The notes below the pieces were generated by a model. The model was not told where the DNA came from and searched no databases. It worked only from the letters and a program-made list of their open reading frames with translations. Positions 38,749 through 50,653 of a stretch of 64,000 nt of DNA are shown here, one piece after another. How positions within the stretch are numbered: position 1 is the first letter of the stretch; each line of letters opens with the position of its first letter. This stretch comes from Amia ocellicauda. Its lineage: Eukaryota > Chordata > Actinopteri > Amiiformes > Amiidae. Position numbers and translations under genes: made by a program. The DNA is taken from the NCBI RefSeq assembly GCF_036373705.1, contig NC_089854.1:26462725-26526724 (forward strand), read 5' to 3'.

Positions 38749-39459
38749 ACAAATCTTGATATATTGAAAGTATGATTAATTATAGGCAAACAATGAAAAA
38801 TGAAAGGTGCTAAAAGAGGGAAATATTTATCAGGAGCTCGGGATCAGAAACTTCCACATTTGCTTTAAATAAATACTGGATCAGACTGTATTCCAAAGAC
38901 CATCACAGTAGTGGAGTACTAATAGCAGGTGACTATCTGTAAGCTGTACGATTGTACTAAATGGAATTTATTTTTGAATTTTTTGACTAGACTATTATTT
39001 AGCTCTCTTGCTTCCACCTAATAAAGTATATATCAGACTTTACCCTGTCCTTATCACACACACACAGCATTTGTCGTATTGCATCCCACCACCTCTTGTC
39101 GCCACCTCAGTAGCAGCTCCTTGGCACATTGCCTGGACAAAGGGGGGGGTGTTTAATGGTCTGAACCTGGCGCCAGACCGTCATTCCCTCTGTCAAACGA
39201 GTACAGCCAAACCTCTTTGCATTTAAACCTCACACCGAATCACAACCGGTGTTCTATACTACTGAAACCCAGATATAGTAAGAGGATGTGATGACACACC
39301 AAAAGTTGGAAATCCATGGACATGTGCCAAGAACAGCTCTGCAAGTAACGGTCTTCAGCTGAAATATGTTTTCTGATGCAATGCACTTTTTATGAAAAGA
39401 ACATGACTCATATCAGACCTGAGAACATCATGTTTTCGTTTCCCTGATGACCCAAGTCA

Positions 39460-39622
39460 TCCTCAGCCTTACACAAGCATACCTATAAACTATGCCAAGG
39501 TTATTGACATATCTACATCTTTCTTCCTTACCACACTCAACTATGTTACGTGGTTACACAATTATTTGCAATGCTAACATTTGCCCATATTTTTTATTGG
39601 TATGCTTGTGTAAGGCTGAGGA
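39460..39622. repeat. Perfect 24-bp inverted repeat around a 115-bp spacer
   Basis: Arms 39460-39483 and 39599-39622 are exact reverse complements (core CAGCCTTACACAAGCATACC). Partial similarity continues a few bases beyond each arm. No target duplication is clear. It could be a small foldback or MITE-type element or a hairpin-forming sequence; I do not recognise it. Confidence 0.7.
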
Positions 39623-40289
39623 CGAGGTGAGAACACATTGTTAGCGGCATTAACAGAAGGGTCATGCACAATACATCCACGGCAGCATAAAAACTAGAGA
39701 ACAAAATTACTTTGAAGAAATACAATTGCAGTTGAGTTTTTTTCTGAGAGATGGTTCCCAATCATCTTGGCAATATATTATTTATGCAAGTCTATTTCTA
39801 TACAATAATAGAAAGTCACTGATCAAATAGTCTGGGCTTGCTGAACTTGAACACTGCCACCAACACTGTCCATCAATCAATTACATGGGGCCAACCTGAC
39901 AAAGACTACAATGTATAACACTGACCAATGGTAAAACAGTATGTAACAGACGTCAGAGAAAAAAAATCACTATGTACATTCTTTTGACATAGGCAAATTA
40001 GACACCTCTTAATCAAGCCATTAAAGCAATTATGGATGTTATACACAATACGGTCCTAGAGCAAGAATCGTTGAATTTACCTAATAAGTGTAGCCGACCA
40101 TCGAGGGTGACTGCGACTGTAAAAAATGCATGTAAAAACCACGTCCACGTGCATTCCTCCTGCGCTGTTCAGTGGACATTTGACTTTGACATTGCAATGC
40201 AGATAAAACCAAAACGCCTTCAAGTCTTCTTTATGACGCTGATAAAAGCTCTATGAAAAACGCGAATAGGTCTGTGGCTCAGTACACCT

Positions 40290-40465
40290 CCGATCGGACA
40301 TAAAAGTAGCCGGCAGCGCTGACGAGTTCAGGCCCAGTGCGCGGCGCGCCGCAGTGCACATCTGCGGGTATGATGTCAAAATGCCGCAGCCGGTCTCCCA
40401 CTGCGGGACGCACCGCCAGAGCCGGACAGAGCCGGTACCGAGGCGCAGTGCGCACCGCAACACAT
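40290..40465. promoter_or_regulatory. CpG-rich patch in the SLC16A6 5' intron
   Basis: CpG density is high (for example GCGCGGCGCGCCGC near 40339) against AT-rich flanks. It may be an alternative SLC16A6 promoter or first exon; a possible minus-strand donor (GGAG|GTGTAC) lies near 40280. No coding frame is recognised. Confidence 0.4.
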
Positions 40466-40766
40466 GCACCATCTTCTTCATCATCATCATCATAACAGCC
40501 ACAGCAGGGAGGAATACACGCTTTTAACCAGTACAATTTACCACAATATAACACGGCTTGTTCCTAAACCAACCGTTATTTTTTTAGGTGAATCATTCAA
40601 GTTGTAAAGGAAAACTAAGACTAGTAAATATTCTAGCCTACATAACTATATTATTATTATTATTATTATTATTAATACACTGCAGTGGTCTCTCATTTTC
40701 CCCTCGTCAGTTCTTTCCATAAACGAGCATATGGGCTATACAGCCCTATTGAACAGAACTGCTCTG

Positions 40767-40767
<1 letters not shown>

Positions 40768-40819
<52 letters not shown>
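40768..40819. repeat. (TA)n microsatellite
   Basis: About 26 uninterrupted TA units. Confidence 0.95.
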
Positions 40820-40821
<2 letters not shown>

Positions 40822-41190
40822 GTCCAAATCATAATTTTAATACCCGTGCACTTTTATATTAGCTACCCTAGCTGAATTTATTTAACTGGGTTGGGGGGAA
40901 TTGGAGTGGATGGGGGGGGGACTTTTAGCTGAGATTCAATGTAACACCGACCGAGCTAATAATAATATCATAACATTGCAGACACTGAACTCACCTCCTC
41001 CGCCAGAAGACACCGGGTTTTTCTTTTGGTACCACCAGCGGACAATTAAAAAAAAAAGCGTCCTTAGTTTTATAGCCCGTCTTACTAGGTTAACATCTTG
41101 TCCCACTGCTTTTCAAATTTTAACTCGTTCCTTCGCGACCAACAGGATGCTCTCCAGATACAGGCTAATGTCGGTGTGCTAATAAACTAC

Positions 41191-41194
<4 letters not shown>

Positions 41195-41247
<53 letters not shown>

Positions 41248-41249
41248 AG
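41195..41249. repeat. (GA)n microsatellite
   Basis: About 24 GA units with two A-rich interruptions at the end. The strings of Arg-Glu or Ser-Leu codons across it are a by-product, not a gene. Confidence 0.95.
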
Positions 41250-41360
41250 ACCCCCTTGTGCTTGCTCGGATGTGGCCCTGTCTCTTATCCGGCCGGTGTC
41301 TCGGTGTCTCGGTGTCTCTCTGTCTCTCTGTCCGTCTGTCCCCCCGCGCTTCTGTTTTAT

Positions 41361-41376
41361 ACCGGCTCGAGCCGGT
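41361..41376. repeat. Perfect 16-bp palindrome in the divergent promoter
   Basis: ACCGGCTCGAGCCGGT is self-complementary and abuts a minus-strand TATAAAA at 41355-41361. No specific factor is assigned. Confidence 0.7.
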
Positions 41377-41419
41377 CCACACGCGAGCGCGCGCCCCCGC
41401 CGCCGCCGCGTCCCCGCGC

Positions 41420-41501
41420 GTTATAAAACGCTGCAGCAGGATTACATGCGCTGTTTAACCCGTTAAACAGCGCATTTAACATGCTAGCTGCGTTTTATAA
41501 C
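41420..41501. promoter_or_regulatory. 82-bp imperfect palindrome with a TATA motif in each arm
   Basis: Inner arms 41446-41459 and 41462-41475 (ATGCGCTGTTTAAC) and outer arms 41420-41431 and 41490-41501 (GTTATAAAACGC) are perfect reverse complements and share one centre at 41460/41461. The outer arms place TATAAAA symmetrically, facing inward on opposite strands. This would allow start sites for SLC16A6 and ARSG to overlap near the centre. Confidence 0.6.
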
Positions 41502-41682
41502 ATATAATAAACTGGGAAAGTGTGTATTTAATATGAATATGATCGTGTTAACCCTCACGTTGCCAGTGACGCGCACACGCGCACCGGTGGGGGGGAGAAG
41601 GCGCTGGCGGGGACGCGCGGCGCGGGCACGAGGCGCTCGTTGGCGGCGGGTGGAACAGGTTTGTGCCGGTTTGAGTCGAGAA
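41450..41682 (+). other. arsg: Candidate non-coding first exon of ARSG
   Basis: A consensus donor GAA|GTAAGT lies at 41683-41688 in the CpG-rich region, on the strand and at a distance suitable for splicing to the acceptor at 46443-46444. The 5' end is inferred from the plus-strand TATAAAA at 41422. Confidence 0.4.
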
Positions 41683-41842
41683 GTAAGTAATTGTGGTGGG
41701 TCGGAGCGTCAGCTTATACCTACAACATCCTCCCCCCCACCATCCACTTCCTGTAGCCCGTATCTGGTGAAAAGTGTTTTTGCGCATGTTTTTAGTTTTT
41801 ATTAGCGCACGTTTCTCTAAAGCGAGGCTGTCGGTTGTGTGA

Positions 41843-41918
41843 TGACGTGTGCGGGCTGTGTGCGTGTCGCGTATATGACGTTTTCTGTGGATGTATTGTT
41901 AAGCATGTTAGGTGACGT
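41843..41918. promoter_or_regulatory. Cluster of three TGACGT CRE half-sites
   Basis: TGACGT occurs at 41843-41848, 41876-41881 and 41913-41918, the last as TGACGTAA. These resemble CREB/ATF sites in a promoter-proximal setting. Binding is inference. Confidence 0.4.
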
Positions 41919-44900
41919 AACATTATGATACGGATCCATTTAACTAAGTTGTTTAGCTGATTTTACTTCCCTGGGTGGACAGCTCCTTACCATTATAAAA
42001 ACATGTTGTCTTGTGCCTTTGCAATGGGTTTAAAGGGGAATTGTGCACAGAGCAAGAGCTGGACGTCTCTTAAGTAAAATAAAACTGTTGTTGAACTAGG
42101 ATGTGTAGGGTTGGGTTTCAAGCCAGTTAGCTCTGGTCCCAGCAAACAATAACTTACATGTTGTGAAATATGTTTCCAGCTATGGCCACAAACACAACCA
42201 GTTTGCTTCCAATCGTTCATTTATGTATGTGTTTATTTTACTTTTATATACTGTGTAGGTATTTGCACTTAGAGGTATTAGCAGGAGATCATGGATACAG
42301 TAGAATTGAAATGAACCTGCGATTTCTAAATTATATGCTCACAGTCCCTACGGTATTTTGCAACCCAACAATTTCGTATAGCATAGCCTTCTTTGTGTGA
42401 GTCTCCATGTAGGATCATTTAGAGCCTTTGCAAGCTTTACATTTTTTTAGTGTTCATGTGAGGGAGAGTTGGAAACTCTGCTTTTCCTTAGTTTGTGGTT
42501 TCTACATTTCCAAAAGCCTGTAACTTTGCTGCCCATAATAGTGATGATAGTCTCTTATAAACAGTAGGTGGTGAATATCAATTGACTGAAATCACTGTGA
42601 GGCCTGCAGTGAGTTAGATTACATCTCCTCTTCCAGTGAAAACCAGAGAGCTAAGTTGCTTGTCTCATTCTTCTCCTTTGTTACCTATTATTTAGTCACA
42701 CAATTTTAATTTGTAGTCATTTTTTGTTTTAATTGATTGCATTTTTAATTTTCAACAGAGAATACAGCATAGTTGTTATTTCATTTATTAAGGGATTTGC
42801 TGGGTATCTGCATTCAAGAAGAATTTTCAGTGGGTCACTTATGGCTTTCTTTTTGATTTGTTTTTTCCCCCGTCATCTTCATTTTTGATATCACTTTCTG
42901 TTTTGCTGGACTGTTTTGTGGTTCATCTATTGAACTACACATTACTTAAGTGGAATGTTTCTAGCTTTTTTACCCCAAAGTTAATGATTTGGAACATGCG
43001 ACTACACATGTAAGACACAAGCACGTGATTAGGCAAAGGTTTTTCTGGGAAAGCAGTTCAGGTATGGTGTGTTTAAATAAAGTGCTCTGAAGAGATGATG
43101 TCAGTGATGTCAATAATTACTGCTGTCCTCAAAGTCTGTATTCATTCCTCTTTCACTTAATATCAATGGCACACCAATTAGATATAGCTATACTATGCAT
43201 AGTAGTACAAGGTGTCCAGTCCATATTACAGACTTTCTGGGAAGTATACTTTAATTTTGTATTGCAGAGATTAAAACCTAGCAACCCTGTTTTAAATATT
43301 CTAAGGGTCAGTTCTATGATACATCAAGTATGCTTGACATTTTGCCTCAGTAGACTTTTGTGAGATTCGGAAGCTCATTTGTGTTAATTGTAAAGACATT
43401 AGTTTTACCGGGTCAGCTAAAAAACTCAAATTGCAGCTCTGGAAAATGTGTTAAATTGCTCTAGTTGAAATGTAACTGAGGCCGTGGTCCTGAATTCTGT
43501 TGTGGATATAAACATCCCAGGAGGACGCAAAAGCACAATTAATACATCACATACAAAGTGTATTTCCGCATCTGCATATTTTTATTAGTGGGTGATTGTG
43601 TGTGTGTTTGTTTTTTCTATCATTTAATTGGTTTCTCATAAGTTATTACTATCACTGTTGTTTCAAATAAGTTGTAAACAGTTTATTTACATTTCATTTT
43701 TCCTTTTCTTACTTTCCCTTAATTTTTCCTTTTTTTTCTTTTTCGTTAAATACACACTTATATTAATTTAGGAATATCCAAATATTATTTAAATAGTAAT
43801 ATTATATGTAGTAATAATATTGTAATTGAGAACTTTCCATGCAAGTGTATTTAATTGATAATGCAAACATTCTAATTAGAATAACTAAATAAAAAGAAAA
43901 GTTAATACATGTGATGTAATCATTGTAGTTCACACAAAATAATAAATTACATAAACATGGTCAGCTAATGAAGGCTTATTAGACATGCCTGCTTTTTAAA
44001 GGAGAAAGGTTTGTTCATTATATAGACTGTGGAAACGTTTGTCTAGTGGGAACGTGTAATGCAATTCCATCTGGCTACACAGAACACTTTTTATTAGCTT
44101 CCATAGCCTGAAATAGTGTAGCAGCTGAATTAGTTCAGTTTGTACCATAAAAATAGTACATTTATGATCTAATGTGAAAAACAAACTCTCCAGCTGAACA
44201 GAATTGCCTGTAATTGATTGTTACATTTGAGATTCTGAATCTCTCTTTTTAAATTAAATAAATCATGAAATCTCATTATTTTTGCTCAGAATGATAAGAA
44301 ATGTAAGTAATGAATATTATTTAAATCTATAAATAGAAATAGAAACTCTTGTGTGAGTAGTATTACTTGATTAGAGAAAGCTTTTTCAATGTTTAAATCC
44401 AAACTACTGTTTTACTGTCAACAGCAGATATATTCCAGCTCGTTTTAAACTAAAGTTCTAAATTTAGAAGAGTGATGTGACCTAGAGTTTGTGAAGATCA
44501 CGTTACTACCATGTACTTTGACCCTAAAGAATTTTTTTAATATGCTTTCCACAGTGTGCTGGAACAGTCTAGAACAGAGGTACCAGAAGTTACCAAATCT
44601 GAAATGATGCAGTCTGGAAGGCTTTATCACAGAGTAGACTGGCTTTCACACCTGGCTGTCAGCAATCAAATTCTCCTTTGTAGATTTATTTTTTTGGATT
44701 CCTGCCTTGTGGTGGTGTTTTTTTTAAGTGTTTTAAATGCAGGAATACATAGTTAATACAGTAGGTACAATTAATTTGCCAAATCAATGTTCCAATTCTT
44801 TATCATGACCTGTTATGATTTGACAGTGAATATGTTACTTTCATGTTAGATGTCCGCACACATCAAAAAGAAAAAAACAATGGAATAGGTCACTTATTCA

Positions 44901-45195
44901 TATTTTATTTTTGAGGTTAAAAAGAACAAAAAAGTAACATGTTTGAGGACGGCCATGTCTGTCCCGATTGTTTAGCCATTAGGAGGCAGGGACTCATGGA
45001 AAACGGAAGTGGGTGGTGTGTTTGTTTCTAGTTTCTCTTCTTGCACTTTCACCTGCTTTTCATTTGTTCTTCTAATCTATACCTGTTTTATACTGATTAA
45101 TAGTTTTACTCCTCCCTCTTGCTCTGGAATTCTGGCCCTTTGACATCTAGGTTTACAAATGGCATGTTTTGGTGCTAATTCAACAATTTCTTTTG

Positions 45196-45198
45196 ATA

Positions 45199-45242
<44 letters not shown>
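45196..45242. repeat. (TA)n followed by poly-T
   Basis: About nine TA units followed by about 28 T. Confidence 0.9.
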
Positions 45243-45423
45243 CTGACTAAATCCAAGATTGGGTCTGAGTTTTTTTTTTTACATATATTTTTATTATTTT
45301 GTCAGCTTAAAATGGAAAGTAGTGTCAAACATTGAAGTACACATACATGAATAAAAATTAACTTCATTAGGTTCCATAAATCAACAGAAACATGAACAAA
45401 AATAACCAGAATAAATAAATAAA

Positions 45424-45476
45424 TACATACATACATACATACATACATACATACATACATACATACATACATACAT
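45424..45476. repeat. (CATA)n microsatellite
   Basis: About 13 CATA units. The Met-Tyr-Val-Cys repeats seen on the opposite strand are artefacts of it. Confidence 0.95.
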
Positions 45477-46450
45477 AAATAAATAAGAACTTGCACAGAC
45501 AATTAGTGACAATTTGTCCAAGTACTCAATGAAAGGTGACCATACCCATATTTCATTTTCTCTAATATGAGAAGTTACATAACCTCCCTGATCCACTTTG
45601 AGTGGGAGGGTGGAACAACCTATTCCAATTCAAAAGTATAATGTGCCTTGCCAGTAGGGATGCAAAAGCTATTGAAAGTGGTTTCTTTCTGTATTGGAAT
45701 TAATTAATTTGTTACAACTGTGTTTCTATAGAGTTGTAGTATAATTTTAGTTCAAAGTGACAAGGAGCCCTCACACCACTTTTAGGCCTACACCAAATCA
45801 GACCTTTGACCCAAAACCTGTATCTTATCACAATTTAATTTCTCAGAAGCCACTTTCTTCTATTCATAAATCAAAACACGACATGGCACAAGTTTGTAAT
45901 TTGTGAGTCAAACTTTTACTTGGGTCTAGGCCTTAGGAATATCATTAAATAGTCATGGCACCCATATCAGTTTTTTTTCAGCATGGGTGTGGTTTATATT
46001 ATTATTAAATCATAATAGTCAACATAATCAGAATCAAAAGCATCCTTATGTTTACCAATTCATTAAAATACCCTCCTTTTTCTTTCAGAGCCTACACTGA
46101 TCCGATGTTTATTTTGCTAATCCCAGTCATCACAACGGTTGGAGATGAAATGTACAAGGACAACAAACAGCCCACAAAACAGAAGAGCAAAATCCTTTCC
46201 AACGTCCTTTGTTTTTTTTCTGAATGTGCTCATAGAGTACTAGCGTCTCCATTTTTCTTTCCGTTCTGCACCTCCCAAACCTAATACCTATTTGTATGTG
46301 AGGCTCTTTGATGTGAAGATCACTTTGTTAGACAAATCTGCTGCAACAAAGCTTATACACACATTGTATCGTGGTCATTCCTAGAAGAAAGTTTTTTTTA
46401 ATATTTTGTATAGCTATAAGTCTCACCTCTGTGGTTTTGCACAGTGAAAA

Positions 46451-49400
46451 ATGCCAGGGATCTCAGTCATTCTCTTGCTCTCTGGTACTCTGTTTTCTGG
46501 ACTTGTTTACTATGCCTCTAATCACCTTGGGAAAGTAGGGATGAGTTATTTGAAGAAACCAAACTTCATCGTCATCCTGGCTGATGATATTGGCTGGGGA
46601 GACCTGGGGCTGAACTGGCCCAGGAGGAGCCACACCCCTCTCCTCAACCTCCTGGCACAGGAAGGCATGAGGTATTGAATTCTGTCTTAGTATCTCTTCA
46701 GATTTAGGATGTTACTATTTGTTCTGTATAGGAGGAATGCAGTACTTTTGCAAAGCAAAATCAATACAATATGTAAAATGTAACCTTGATGGAAATTAGC
46801 TTAGTTTTTGCTGAGGATATTAACAAACAGAACAGTTTTGGATGCATTTTAAAGTAACAAAATGCCTAATGTATGAAATGTGGTAATTGCTTGTAATTAA
46901 TGTAATTAACATAAGCATGTTTGGAAAATCAATCCAAAGGGCAGTCGGCAGGGAGGATGTCTCTGATGTTCGGGGAGCAGTGTTGTGTTTGTGCTGCAAG
47001 CTGGTAGCGATGCACACCATACACCACCACCCTATCAATGACTCAAATGTCTGAGCCAGGGCTTGTGTTAGTTATCGTATTTCACTCCCAGACGAGTAGA
47101 ACCTGTAGCAGCAGAATAATATATAGACGATATAAATAACACTGCAAGTCAATGCACGAGGTGACCAGTCACTGCCAGGTCTAGTAACAAGGCTGTCTGG
47201 AGATATCCTTGTAGTTTCTGACACTGCTCATAATGAGCAATGCTATATCTTAGTGGTGCACAAGTCAGATCCTCAAGGACAATAGGGTCTTCTGGTTTTC
47301 CTGCACTCTGCATGCTATATTACCCAATTAAAATCGTTTGTTGTTTATTCACAGGAGGTCAGTCGTTTCCCCAGGTTTTATGTAGGAATATCCCCTGGTT
47401 TGAAAAGGAGTCTTGTGAAATATCTGTGGCATCATCTGACAATTCATTTAAAGAGACCCAGATGATCTATCTAGTGCCTCTTTGCTGAGTAAGGGATTAT
47501 ACATATTAATTCCTGAAAATAGATTTTGAGTATGTTTTTACAGTGAGAAAAGCTGAGACTTTTGTTGTGAATTTGTGTTTTGGTAGTGTAGTTCGCTGCA
47601 AGCAGATTGGGAAGTCATTGAGATGTAGCCTACAGGGGTTTTAATATTCATAAGATTTCCATAGCGTATTTATTTATGCATTCTGTTTTGTTTTTTTTTG
47701 TTTTTTTATTCATTTGTTCATTTATTTTCTGAGCAATTTTCTTTCCTTGTGTTTGTGGTCTTGACAGATATAGTGAAACAACACACACAAAGACCCATTA
47801 CATCTCCTTTCCCCTATTAGTTATCCACTGAACAGGTGTTTTTTTCCTCCTTGTTTTCTTCTTGTTTTTTTCTCCAAGTACTTCCTCACTCAATTGAGCC
47901 TAACTGGAAAGTACAGTTTGTTGTCATTCTTTCTTTTCACCACATTGTAAAACTAAATGGGCGTATGTATGATATGTGGTAGCTATTTTTTAAATTATAA
48001 AAAATACTCAAATTTTGTGATTGTAAAATATCTGTATGAAATGAGATAGGTTCCCTCCTCCTTGTGAGAGATATTTGACTTTGTAACATGATATATCACT
48101 TATTTCAAATATATCTAAAACCACATAAAAGTATGTAGGGATTTGTAATTAAAACTGGGAAGTGTGTAAAATGGGTGCTTGGAAATGATACCACTGTGAC
48201 ATATGGGGGAAAAAATAACAAGCAGACAATGATTTGACCTTCTACTTGTTTCCCTTCTTAGTTAACCCATAATTTAAAAAAAAGTATTTTGAAAGTATTC
48301 TCTTTCCTACTGTTTTGCTTATTCAGGTTGTGGTAGGTATTACATTTGTAGAAATATGGAACTGTGATGATGGAATTAATCTTCGTACACAGTAAGGGTT
48401 TGTATGTGGTGCCAATTTACATACTTTTTACTAACTGCTCTTTATTATGAAACATTTTTTAAGATTGTGTGCGAGACTTTTTCTTGTTTTCATTTTAATT
48501 TCAATTTCCCAGTCCATGTCTGATTGTCATCCTGGACTTGCCAGCCTGCATTCAGCCTCTTATAATATTGCTATATGTCTACAACCTGATTCTGCTTTCC
48601 TGGCTTTTAAGAGTCTTGTGTGGCCACTGCTCTGTTCAGATTTACAGATTTTCACTCGCCTGCATCCACTTGCTCCCCGTCCCGAGCTTCCTTACTAACG
48701 GGCAGACACGGCCTGCGCACTGGGGTGACACACAACTTCGCTGTGGGCTCCACAGGAGGGCTCCCCCTCAACGAGACCACCCTTGCTGAGGTCCTGCAGG
48801 GGGCCGGCTACTACACAGCCATGATTGGTGAGATCCACGTACAGACTCACAAATGGAAATGCAATGGTGTGAAATACAGTATTGCTGAGTGAAATCGCTG
48901 TGCAAACTAACATGAACTATAGCTAAGCAGCTGTTTTTTGTGTGCTTTTCCTTTCAGTTTGTTACAGGTTCTACTGCCGAGTTTTTAGCGATGAAGTGCA
49001 GTGCAGGAGTAATGTAGCGTATTATAACTACAAATTACAGATGAGTAAGGTATTATGAGAAACATCTGTTTTCAGAGAAAAGAAAGTTCCAATATAATAA
49101 TATAAACACTTTACTGTAATGTAGTACTTATCATAGAATTGCAGAATAGTACAGTGCACTACAGGAAAACAAAAACCTGAAACAATGCAATTATAACATC
49201 ATAAACATTTAAATACATTTATTATGAAAACATGTAGTTTGATATCTACCTGTTGTTGATTTTAAAATTAAAGCTGGTGGAAAAGATAGCTAAAATCAAA
49301 ATGGACATGGCAAATAAAACCATAGAACCCATTTTAAATGCAAATGTTATTTTGAAAATGCTGCAATATAGTTTCATGTTTCTTATAATAAAATGTTCTG

Positions 49401-50591
49401 ACTGCTGATAGGAAATCCATATAATGTAGTTCAGCACCTTGGATAGCTCTTATGCAAAAAAAAGCATTTCGGAGAAGTCAAGACCTGATTAACTTTCCTA
49501 TAATTTAAAGTAGTGTCAACCTATAAACCAGGAATGAAGTTCAGTGACATTAAAGAAAATGACAACAAAAAGTCTTGAGCAATTAACAGCAACTTGTCTG
49601 ACCAGTTCCTGGTTTGGCTTTTGTTCAGGCAGCTCATGGCTGTATTGTAGACTCATTTCAATGTTAATCCTTCTTTAGATTTTAAGGGCCATGTTCATCA
49701 AATGTTTGAAGGACAAATAAAATGAGGTAGTGGTGCAGTAAAGTTTCAGGTTGTACAATTATTTATGGTTATGTGTTTGCTTGTTAGGGTTTTAATACAG
49801 TTTTTGTGTTTTCAACATGGACCCTGATTGCTACGGATACCCCCTATGTATTGTTGCGTGCTGCAAATTAATATTGTTAATAACCATTAAACATAAACAT
49901 ACATCCCCATACATCTATCATGTGGTGTAACCAAGGAAAGCATTATGTATAAATGTTATTAGATAAATAGTTGGGTAGTCAGCAAGGAATTTTTTTCTAT
50001 TGTCTCCAGGTTTTTAAGTTCTAAGGTCAACAGATAAATATACATATTTACTACAATCAAAGTGATCTCTAGCTTATAAATGCATAAAAAGTAATTTAAA
50101 ATAAACTTGCATCTGTCACTTGCACAAAAGCCTGATTTGGGATCTTAATGATTTAAAATCATGGTAATGTAAAGCATTTGACTATCTGCTGTTTATCTTG
50201 ATTATCCTTTAGAACCTGTTTTTATCAAGGTTATGAATATTGGTCTTTCAAAGTTGTTCCTGCTTACAAGCAAAGATTAATGAGAATCTATAGTAAAATA
50301 CACCCCTTTAGAAGATGAATAAGTAATGATTTCCTCCTTATTGCTGAAAATGACATGTGATGAAGCATTTTTGTTTAGAGTGATAAATATGCATGTTTTT
50401 ACATTTTTATTTTTTTTATCCTTCACTCCAGGAAAATGGCATTTAGGGCATCGTGGCCCATATCATCCCAGCCGCCGCGGTAAGCAGACACATTTTTGTC
50501 ATATATCGAAACACACATACCGTACTGAAGAAAGGGATATGCACAGTTATACACACATGTATATGTATGCTTAGTCTGTAAAATGTATATA

Positions 50592-50653
<62 letters not shown>

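Larger units (their letters stand above)
36312..40994 (-). other. slc16a6: SLC16A6 5' intron (probable)
   Basis: A good acceptor (TTTCCACAG) precedes the first coding exon, and a strong minus-strand donor GAG|GTGAGT lies at 40989-40994. The 4.7 kb between would be an intron in the 5'UTR. It holds a Tc1 copy in a (TA)n tract, a 24-bp inverted repeat and a CpG-rich patch. Confidence 0.5.
40995..41470 (-). other. slc16a6: Candidate non-coding first exon of SLC16A6
   Basis: The 3' boundary is set by a consensus donor GAG|GTGAGT on the minus strand. The 5' boundary is uncertain: minus-strand TATAAAA motifs at 41068-41074, 41355-41361 and 41493-41499 would give different starts. The long version would include the (GA)n tract. 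Confidence 0.4.
41260..41920. promoter_or_regulatory. CpG-rich divergent promoter region between SLC16A6 and ARSG
   Basis: CpG dinucleotides cluster at 41270-41430 and 41560-41680. SLC16A6 reads left and ARSG right from here, and a candidate donor exists on each side (40994 minus, 41683 plus). TATAAAA occurs at 41422-41428 for the plus strand and at 41355-41361 and 41493-41499 for the minus strand. Exact starts are not resolved. Confidence 0.6.
41921..46444 (+). other. ARSG 5' intron (probable), no gene seen
   Basis: AT-rich sequence between the CpG-rich region and the first coding exon, ending in an acceptor (TTTGCACAG). No coding sequence or transposon ends recognised apart from simple repeats at about 45196-45242 and 45424-45476. 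Confidence 0.5.

Noticed and set aside
41098..41466. 122-aa frame in the divergent promoter
   Set aside because: Driven by the (GA)n repeat (Arg-Glu strings) and GC-rich promoter sequence.
45302..45596. Tyr-Val-Cys-Met repeat proteins
   Set aside because: Translation of the (CATA)n microsatellite.
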